From the NCBI GenBank assembly GCA_029859455.1, contig JAOUDE010000187.1, positions 1 through 5,457 of the forward strand: 5,457 nt of DNA. Direction: 5' to 3'. Numbering within the stretch: the stretch's first letter is position 1; each line of letters begins with the position of its first letter. Made by a program: the position numbers and the translations under genes. A model generated the notes under the pieces. That model had not been told where the DNA came from, did not search any database, and saw nothing but the letters and a program-made list of their open reading frames with translations. The stretch comes from Ignavibacteria bacterium (lineage in GTDB: Bacteria; Bacteroidota; Ignavibacteria; UBA10030; UBA6906). Of the stretch, positions 1 through 5,457 are shown piece by piece.

Positions 1-1815
1 TGTCATTCCAACGTACATCAGCCGTCGTTCTTCCTCAATTTCCCTGTCGGTTTCAAGAGCACCATTGATCGGAAACATCCCCTCCTCCAGACCAGCAACG
101 AAAACGACTGGAAATTCAAGCCCCTTTGCCGCATGCACCGTCATCAGCGTGACGGCATTCCGGTTGAAATCAGCCTGATCCACCTCGGAGACGAGCGCCA
201 CTTCCTCGAGGAAGTCCTCCAGCATCGCATCAGGATGATGCTGATTGAATTCAAAGAGCGCCGAAACCAGTTCCTGGATATTCTCCCTTCGTGTCAGGGA
301 ATCAGGAGTACCCTCCTCCTTCAGGAGTGCCAGAATTCCGGTCTCATCGATGATCGCCCGGGCGAGCTCACTGATTGACATGGTCCCTTTCAAGCCTCTG
401 TATTTCAGGATCATCGAGGCAAAACCGGTGAGCTTTCGGAGGGTCTGCCCTGAAACACGCTTCTCGAGGAGGGGTGACGCCAGGGCGTACAGCATGGGAA
501 TCCCCTCACGTTCAGCGAGCGCGGCAACCTTGCCCAGAGTGACCTTCCCGATCCCCCGTGTTGGAAGATTGATGACGCGGAGGAAACTACGGTCATCCGA
601 CGGATTCGCAACCAGGCTCAGATACCCCAGCACATCCTTGATCTCCTTCCGCCGGTAGAACGCAACACTGCCGACGATGATGTAGGGAATGCCGCTCCGC
701 CTCATCGAGTCCTCAATCATCCGCGACTGTGCGTTTGTCCGGTATAACACGGCAAAGTCGCGGAGATCCCTTTTTCTTTCGCGGGACTCTTCTTCGATGA
801 CCTGAACAATCCTGTACGCTTCCTCTCGTTCGTCGGAACATCGTACGAGGTGAACCGGATCGCCGACTTCGTTTTCCGTCCAGAGTTTCTTGGGAATCTG
901 GTCAGGGTTTCTGCTGATGAGAGAGTTCGCAGCACCGAGAATCGTGCCGGTCGACCGGTAGTTCTGCTCAAGCCGGAATACCCGGCATGGGGAATAATCC
1001 TTTTCGAACTCCAGGATATTCCGGATGTCGGCTCCGCGGAAAGAGTAAATGCTCTGAGCGTCATCACCAACGACACAGATGTTCCTGTGGCCGGCGGCGA
1101 GGAGACGGAGGAGCGAGTATTGGACCCGGTTCGTATCCTGGTACTCGTCGACCAGCAGATGACGGAAGCGGTACTGGTATTTCTCAAGCTCGGCCGGGTG
1201 TCTCCGGAACAACTCCAATGGCTGGAGAAGCAGGTCGTCGAAATCGAGTGCGTTCTGTTTCTTCAAGGCGCGGTCATAGGCACGATAAACGATGGCGGCC
1301 TTCTCTCCGATGATGTCATCAGCACCCGCATGAAACTCCGAGGGACGTTTCATCTGGTTCTTCACTCTGCTGATCCTTGCCTGAATCGCCCTGGGGTGGT
1401 ACTCCTGCATCGGGATGCCGTTGTCACCCATGATCCCTTTGATTACAGAAAGACTGTCATCGGTATCGTAGATGGAAAAATTCCGCTCATAGCCAAGGTG
1501 ATGGCACTCTTTCCTGAGGATCCTTGCAAACACGGAATGGAAAGTCCCTGCCCAGATGTGGCGTGCGGCGTCACCGAGAAGTTCGCCGATCCGCGCCCGC
1601 ATTTCTCCTGCAGCTTTATTCGTAAAGGTGAGAGCAAGAATCGATCCGGGCTGGATGCCGGAATGAATAAGGTGAGCGATACGGAAGGTGAGCACCCTGG
1701 TCTTCCCGCTCCCCGCCCCGGCGACGATCATGACAGGACCTTCGATCGAGGTCGCGGCTTCACGCTGTTGGGGGTTCAGTGAATCCAGGATCGAACCGGG
1801 CGGGTGCTCTGACAT
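1..1815 (-). CDS. uvrD: UvrD/PcrA-type ATP-dependent DNA helicase, C-terminus cut by window edge
   Basis: This is a superfamily 1A 3'-5' DNA helicase, which unwinds nicked or damaged DNA in nucleotide excision and mismatch repair and removes proteins from DNA. My translation gives 605 residues without a stop. Motifs in order: Q motif LNPQQREA (13-20), Walker A GAGSGKT (33-39), motif Ia LTFTNKAAGEMRAR (62-75), TFHS (91-94), motif II VDEYQDT (222-228), motif III GDDAQSIYSFRGA (250-262), motif IV EQNYRS (283-288), motif V TVHAAKGLEF (559-568) and the start of motif VI, EERRLMYVGMT (595-605). The frame leaves the window just before the motif VI arginine; about 120 residues are missing compared with the usual 720-740. 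An in-frame ATG at 1830 adds five residues but would lie only about 7 bases after the likely transcription start, so I prefer 1815, which also fits family N-termini. There is no Shine-Dalgarno sequence. UvrD and PcrA cannot be separated without the C-terminus. The family call is very secure. Confidence 0.96.
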   Translation of the reverse strand, partial: MSEHPPGSILDSLNPQQREAATSIEGPVMIVAGAGSGKTRVLTFRIAHLIHSGIQPGSILALTFTNKAAGEMRARIGELLGDAARHIWAGTFHSVFARILRKECHHLGYERNFSIYDTDDSLSVIKGIMGDNGIPMQEYHPRAIQARISRVKNQMKRPSEFHAGADDIIGEKAAIVYRAYDRALKKQNALDFDDLLLQPLELFRRHPAELEKYQYRFRHLLVDEYQDTNRVQYSLLRLLAAGHRNICVVGDDAQSIYSFRGADIRNILEFEKDYSPCRVFRLEQNYRSTGTILGAANSLISRNPDQIPKKLWTENEVGDPVHLVRCSDEREEAYRIVQVIEEESRERKRDLRDFAVLYRTNAQSRMIEDSMRRSGIPYIIVGSVAFYRRKEIKDVLGYLSLVANPSDDRSFLRVINLPTRGIGKVTLGKVAALAEREGIPMLYALASPLLEKRVSGQTLRKLTGFASMILKYRGLKGTMSISELARAIIDETGILALLKEEGTPDSLTRRENIQELVSALFEFNQHHPDAMLEDFLEEVALVSEVDQADFNRNAVTLMTVHAAKGLEFPVVFVAGLEEGMFPINGALETDREIEEERRLMYVGMT

Positions 1816-1843
1816 CGGTCGTATGTTCATCAGGGTTGGTTCG

Positions 1844-1872
1844 AGTATAAAAAAAATGGAGTGACAACGCAA
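1844..1872 (-). promoter_or_regulatory. Predicted promoter of the uvrD/pcrA gene
   Basis: Read on the minus strand, TTGCGT (1872-1867) is followed after 17 bases by TATACT (1849-1844). The -10 box differs from TATAAT at one position; the -35 box keeps only TTG of TTGACA. The spacer includes a run of T. Transcription would start near 1837, leaving about 22 bases before the ATG at 1815. The same two hexamers with the same spacing precede ogt. The element sits inside the likely ogt terminator: the -35 box lies in and beside its loop and the -10 box starts in its T run. Confidence 0.55.
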
Positions 1873-1892
1873 GAACTCCGATGTCAACTCCA
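1849..1892 (-). terminator. Predicted Rho-independent terminator after ogt
   Basis: On the minus strand, 25 bases after the ogt stop codon, GGAGTTGACA (1891-1882) can pair with TGTCACTCC (1866-1858). This gives nine base pairs with one bulged T, a 15-base loop, and one more T-A pair at 1892/1857. Eight T follow at 1856-1849. A second GGAGT copy (1879-1875) offers a competing shorter stem with the same 3' arm. The bulge and long loop make it a moderate rather than strong terminator. I counted the pairs by eye and calculated no folding energy. Confidence 0.55.
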
Positions 1893-1916
1893 CACCGCGA
1901 TCGACTGACACGGATC

Positions 1917-2420
1917 TCAGATCATCAACGCCCCTTCAAGCTTCAGAAGGAACTCCTTGGTCTTGATGCCGCTGGTGTATCCAACCAGCGACCCGTTGGC
2001 TCCGATGACACGATGGCACGGAACCACGATCGGGAGCGGATTCGTGGCGTTCGCCCGCCCGATTGCCTGATAGCCTTTCTTGGTTCCAACCCGTTTCGCA
2101 AGCTGTTTGTAACTGATGGTTGTCCCGTAAGGGATCTTCACAAGCTCTTTCCAGACTCTGGATTGAAACGGAGTACCATGGATGTCGATCGGACACGTAA
2201 ATTTCGCCAGCTTTCCGTTGAAATAGCGCCCAAGCTGTTCGATAATCTCTTTGTTGCGCGATTTGTTGTCCATCACTTCGTTGTCTTCGAAGTTCTCGTT
2301 CAGCCATTTCAGGAAATCCCGTTTGGTCTGGCGGGGAACGCTGATCTTACATACACCGGTCTCTGTCGAGGCAACGTAAATGAGACCGATCTTCGAATCG
2401 AACGATGTGCAATAGACCAT
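1917..2420 (-). CDS. ogt: Methylated-DNA--[protein]-cysteine S-methyltransferase (O6-alkylguanine-DNA alkyltransferase)
   Basis: This suicide repair protein transfers an alkyl group from O6-alkylguanine (and O4-alkylthymine) to its own cysteine. It has 167 residues, a usual length for the Ogt/MGMT family. Residues 1-75 are the variable N-terminal domain. The C-terminal domain has FQSRVW (85-90), IPYGTTISY (96-104; Tyr104 matches the phosphate-contacting tyrosine), NPLPIVVPCHRV (127-138) with acceptor Cys135, His136 and Asn127, and the closing Glu162. The Cys-His-Glu relay is therefore intact, unlike in ATL proteins, where Trp replaces Cys. The oddity is GYQAIGRAN (116-124): Gln118 stands where the nucleotide-flipping Arg finger of RAVG normally is. 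I chose the ATG at 2420 because family members begin about here; a TTG at 2441 would add seven residues. There is no Shine-Dalgarno sequence. It has its own promoter and a likely terminator, so it is probably transcribed alone. Confidence 0.95.
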   Translation of the reverse strand: MVYCTSFDSKIGLIYVASTETGVCKISVPRQTKRDFLKWLNENFEDNEVMDNKSRNKEIIEQLGRYFNGKLAKFTCPIDIHGTPFQSRVWKELVKIPYGTTISYKQLAKRVGTKKGYQAIGRANATNPLPIVVPCHRVIGANGSLVGYTSGIKTKEFLLKLEGALMI

Positions 2421-2490
2421 CTGGTGGCGGATTCTGTGCAAGCTGCGAGAAGGAAACTACGGGATGGGTAGAAGGGTGACCCGTGCGGAC

Positions 2491-2519
2491 AGTATACTGA
2501 TTCAATTCATCAAACGCAA
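2491..2519 (-). promoter_or_regulatory. Predicted promoter of ogt
   Basis: On the minus strand, TTGCGT (2519-2514), then 17 bases, then TATACT (2496-2491). The hexamers and spacing are identical to those before the helicase gene. Transcription would start near 2484, giving a leader of about 64 bases to the ATG at 2420. The -10 box lies within a perfect 10-bp palindrome, CAGTATACTG (2490-2499). The leader can begin with a small hairpin, ACGGG (2484-2480) pairing with CCCGT (2463-2459). The promoter starts 40 bases after the stop codon of the upstream gene. Confidence 0.55.
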
Positions 2520-2559
2520 CAGACTAACTTGCCTGAAATCATATCACGGGCTCTCTTGC

Positions 2560-5457
2560 CTAGAAGAACGCTTGCACCTCTGCGTTCGCCGTATGAACCG
2601 TTCGCGCTCCCTCCTCAGAGCGCCCGCTATAACTCAGCGCCGCCTGGATAAACCTGGTTATGCGGTAATCGAAGCCGATATTCCACAACCAGGTCCTTCC
2701 GGCAGCCCTTCCGTCAGTCAGTTCAAACGGCACGGTACCTGAAGAACCTGTCAGCTTCACTTCCTCCCTGGTCAGCTGTCCTCTCGCCTGGCCTACTCCC
2801 TCAAACGAGTAAATCAAACGAACGCTCTCTCCGTTGATGGTGGCTGACGAAGGCGCAGCGGGGTTCTGGTCCTCAGCCGTTCCAAGCTCGATCTGCAGCC
2901 CCAGCTCGATTCGTTGCTCCGGCCGGTAGGCAAGATCGAACAGGAATGCATCGGAGAGTATATCATGGTCCGGACGGACAGCCGACGTGGACCCCGCATC
3001 GTCACGCTTCCTGATGAAATCGAACTGTTGAGAAAACTCCTCAACCGGTTGCGTCCGGATCCGGATCGACTGTTCTCTGACATATCGACGCTCGGGACCA
3101 TCGCTGAACCGGATCAACGATTTTCTCTCCTGATATCTGAAACGTGTTGAAAAACCTGGGGATCGCTCAAACAGATTCAAGTCTTGAGTGAAGAGCTGGC
3201 TTCCTGCCAAAGTGGTTGAATCATTCCGGAAATAGCTGAACCGAAGGAGGTAGATGTTCGCGAGATCCGGCTCGGTACTCTTTTCATCGATCCGGATATA
3301 CGTCTCAGTGGAGATCGCCGAAAGCGCACCTGCGAACCACCCGTTACTCCCCTGAAAGAGTATTTCCGGCCTGAGCCCGAGACGGAAGCTGGTCTTGAGA
3401 TCGATAATCGGCACGAATTCCCGGGTAGGGACAGTAATAACGACGAAGTCGCCGTCATACCTCGTCAGCTCAAACTCCGACTCGTCTGCAATTCCATTAT
3501 TATTGAGATCCCCAAGATACCGGTAATTCCCGGATCCGGGTGTCACGCGGACAAAGACCCGTTGGAGGGTCGACGACTGCTGGGTCGCTACTTCATAGAA
3601 CGTGGTTGCATCGAGCCACCGATCAGGTGTCGTATAACGGCTCTGGTTCCGCAGGAGCACCGTTCTGATATCCTGGTTTCCCATTGACTCGAACAGGGGT
3701 GTGACATCTCTGTTTCTGAGTGTGACATCCAGGGTTGTGCTGAACTCTCGTACTCCCCTGACCGCCAGCTGATATGTCTGAGTGAACGTGTCGAACGCCC
3801 TTGCGACCCGTCGGCTGGAGGGGTCGAACAGATCGTCGGCCCGCCATTCATACTCACCGCGAAGATCGAGCGGTCCCAGCCGGATGAAACGGATTCCCGG
3901 AGCGATCAAGTCGAATCGAAAACTCCCCTGTGCAAGACTGTCGTCCGTCGTCCTCTGCACGGTCCTCTTCTCCTGCTCATATCTGAGCATCGGCACGATG
4001 CCGCCCATTCTGTACTCGGCCGTCCCATTCTGACGGAGCCACCGGCTGGCGCGCTCAGATTCCGTATCACGTGAATCCACATCTTCAAGAAGATAGCGGA
4101 TGATGGGAAAGGCAGAGTCCGCGATTGAGGCGGTCAGTTCCCTTCGCTCCGAACTGGTAACATCTCCCCGTTCGAGGGAACCGATCTTGCCGCCGATCGA
4201 TATCGATGGGACCGGCATGTAAAGGAGTCCCGCCTCTCTACTGGTTTCATCCAGCGTGCGGAGGGTATCGATCCCCCATTTGCGCGTGAATTCGATCACG
4301 TTGATCCGGTCGATCGGGACAAAAGTATCCTCAATGAACCTCCCTTTTACCTCCAATTCCGCGGAGCCGATCCGCTTACCGAACACCCTGATATCTTTCG
4401 GTGCAAAGAGAGCGGCAACGTCAAACGCGTGTCCGTTGTCATCCTCGTAGTCAAGCGTTGAGAACGTATTCGCATCGAATCTGCTGTGAGCCAGTTCCCC
4501 GGTGATTCTCACGTCTGAAGATGGTCGCAGTGTGAGATTGTAGTCGATCAGGGTGTGTGCCTGGGGCAGCGGGAGAAATCTGATCGGCAGGTAACTTCCC
4601 ATTCCCTTTCCCACCCATCTGAATACACCGGGCTGTGATTCTGTGTAGTCACCCTGAGAGGAGCCGACAAACGAGAATGTCACTACATATCTTGCATCCG
4701 ACCCCGGTTGATATCGATAGAACGTGGTCGCCTCTCCAGCCACGAGTGAATCAATCCTGACGTAGAATCCGTTTGAGTCTACCAGAGCGACACCGCTGAC
4801 CACCGCTTTGTTCCTGTCATCTCCCGCATCGGCAAGGATCTGCCGGGCGCTGTCACTGAGGACGACATCGATCGGGTCATCCTGATCATCCGCTTCCCGA
4901 TAAGCTGAAACACCGAAGCTGATCTGTTCTCCGAAAAACGACCCCCGCCCCTCCCCGGCAAGAAAGGTGCGGCCGTATTGACGATCGGTGTACTCGAAAT
5001 CGATCACAATCCGCGATGCGGCCGTTATCAACCGTCCGGACGCGAAGGTTATTTCGCTCAGGGAATAGTCGATCGTGTAGTCATTGATCTCCCCCCTGAC
5101 CATCTGCACCCCATTCACAAAGACCCGCTCGGTCCCTGCGATGACAATGATGTTCTTTTCCCCGTTCCGCCCTGTCAGAACGTACGGACCCTGCACACCT
5201 TCGATGCCATTGAATTGCACCGAATGAAACTTCCCCCGGGGCACGGCACCGGAGACAGTCACCTTGCCCGCCATATCGGTCGGCGAGCCAAGAGATCCTG
5301 ATGCCCTGGCGCCCTGCAGCTTCCGGTTCAGTCTGGCAAATTGTGTCCCTTCAAACTCTATATTGAAATCTCCCAGGACAACATCAAAATTGGTCCCTTT
5401 GAGCTGGACAAACACTTTGTCAAACTCCTGAAGTGTCTGGGTGGTCCCTTCCGGCTG
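2560..5457 (-). CDS. Large predicted outer-membrane beta-barrel protein of unknown function, N-terminus cut by window edge
   Basis: I do not recognise a named family. The frame is open to the window edge, so the GTG at 5415 is internal and the true start, with any signal peptide, lies outside. At least 965 residues are encoded, numbered here from the codon at 5457. Residues 29-48 contain GDFNIEFEGTQFARLNRKLQ. Residues 111-138 contain the strand-turn element VFVNG, RGE and DYTIDY. From about residue 300 onward there are many short alternating polar/apolar strands separated by acidic turns. A calcium-loop-like DLNNNGIADESE lies at 650-661. The last strands (about 921-965) end in AEVQAFF, with the terminal Phe typical of BAM substrates. 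There is no cysteine. This fits a surface-exposed or translocation-related barrel as found in Bacteroidota/Chlorobiota. The strand-turn element recalls SprA-type proteins, but that is from memory and weak. No clear terminator follows the stop codon. The barrel is likely; the role is unknown. Confidence 0.85.
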   Translation of the reverse strand, partial: QPEGTTQTLQEFDKVFVQLKGTNFDVVLGDFNIEFEGTQFARLNRKLQGARASGSLGSPTDMAGKVTVSGAVPRGKFHSVQFNGIEGVQGPYVLTGRNGEKNIIVIAGTERVFVNGVQMVRGEINDYTIDYSLSEITFASGRLITAASRIVIDFEYTDRQYGRTFLAGEGRGSFFGEQISFGVSAYREADDQDDPIDVVLSDSARQILADAGDDRNKAVVSGVALVDSNGFYVRIDSLVAGEATTFYRYQPGSDARYVVTFSFVGSSQGDYTESQPGVFRWVGKGMGSYLPIRFLPLPQAHTLIDYNLTLRPSSDVRITGELAHSRFDANTFSTLDYEDDNGHAFDVAALFAPKDIRVFGKRIGSAELEVKGRFIEDTFVPIDRINVIEFTRKWGIDTLRTLDETSREAGLLYMPVPSISIGGKIGSLERGDVTSSERRELTASIADSAFPIIRYLLEDVDSRDTESERASRWLRQNGTAEYRMGGIVPMLRYEQEKRTVQRTTDDSLAQGSFRFDLIAPGIRFIRLGPLDLRGEYEWRADDLFDPSSRRVARAFDTFTQTYQLAVRGVREFSTTLDVTLRNRDVTPLFESMGNQDIRTVLLRNQSRYTTPDRWLDATTFYEVATQQSSTLQRVFVRVTPGSGNYRYLGDLNNNGIADESEFELTRYDGDFVVITVPTREFVPIIDLKTSFRLGLRPEILFQGSNGWFAGALSAISTETYIRIDEKSTEPDLANIYLLRFSYFRNDSTTLAGSQLFTQDLNLFERSPGFSTRFRYQERKSLIRFSDGPERRYVREQSIRIRTQPVEEFSQQFDFIRKRDDAGSTSAVRPDHDILSDAFLFDLAYRPEQRIELGLQIELGTAEDQNPAAPSSATINGESVRLIYSFEGVGQARGQLTREEVKLTGSSGTVPFELTDGRAAGRTWLWNIGFDYRITRFIQAALSYSGRSEEGARTVHTANAEVQAFF

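Noticed and set aside
850..1782. 310-codon open frame on the plus strand
   Set aside because: It lies fully antisense to the helicase gene, whose motifs are unmistakable; its product shows no recognisable motif. Long antisense frames are expected in GC-rich coding DNA.
1882..1887. Consensus TTGACA on the minus strand as a -35 box
   Set aside because: No -10-like hexamer lies 16-18 bases downstream (TCACTC and neighbours); the bases are better explained as the 5' arm of the terminator.
2439..2441. TTG start for ogt adding seven residues
   Set aside because: No ribosome-binding sequence supports it, and the ATG at 2420 matches where the family's conserved N-terminal strand begins.
1881..2471. 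196-codon open frame on the plus strand
   Set aside because: It is antisense to ogt and also runs through the terminator/promoter spacer; no motif is visible in it.
2502..2518. Ada-box-like AAT and GCAA elements on the plus strand before ogt
   Set aside because: The spacing between AAT and GCAA is nine rather than the six bases of the E. coli Ada box, and no ada gene is visible.
2531..2551. Hairpin after the surface-protein stop codon as a terminator
   Set aside because: Only three contiguous outer pairs (GCC/GGC) with mismatches inside, and no T run follows.
3049..3066. CCGGATCCGGATC tandem string as a repeat or site
   Set aside because: It is explained by the Arg-Ile-Arg codons of the surface protein; no further copies form an array.
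5413..5415. GTG as the start of the large surface protein
   Set aside because: The same frame continues open upstream to 5457 with similar composition (PEGTTQTLQEFDK), so the gene simply enters the window from the right.

Overview
The window holds three genes, all on the minus strand and in the transcription order large surface protein, O6-alkylguanine-DNA alkyltransferase (ogt), UvrD/PcrA helicase. Both outer genes run off the window: the surface protein lacks its N-terminus (right edge) and the helicase lacks its C-terminus (left edge). No RNA gene, mobile element, CRISPR array or intergenic stretch over about 120 bases is visible. Base composition is moderately GC-rich. Neither complete start region has a Shine-Dalgarno sequence. 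That, together with the type of surface protein, suggests a Gram-negative bacterium of the Bacteroidota/Chlorobiota (FCB) group, possibly Ignavibacteria-like. This assignment is inference from style, not from a marker gene.

Right part (2560-5457): one reading frame of at least 965 residues. It is beta-rich, has no cysteine, carries a calcium-loop-like DxNxNGxxDxxE motif, and ends in Phe-Phe as expected for an outer-membrane barrel. I cannot name its function. A short spacer (2421-2559) follows with a promoter for ogt.

Middle part (1917-2420): ogt has the PCHR active site and a complete C-terminal domain, but a Gln where family members normally have the Arg finger. The spacer to the next gene (1816-1916) appears to contain an intrinsic terminator for ogt superimposed on the promoter of the helicase gene.

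Left part (1-1815): a superfamily 1A helicase of the UvrD/PcrA type, complete from the Q motif to the start of motif VI.

The two DNA-repair genes have promoters with identical hexamers and spacing (TTGCGT, 17 bp, TATACT), which hints at matched expression. Ogt reverses O6-alkylguanine directly; UvrD acts in excision and mismatch repair, so the pair forms a small DNA-repair neighbourhood. The surface protein has no evident functional tie to them. I do not see a convincing new multi-gene system here. The points most worth a second look are the promoter/terminator overlap, the matched promoters, the altered Arg finger and the unassigned surface protein.
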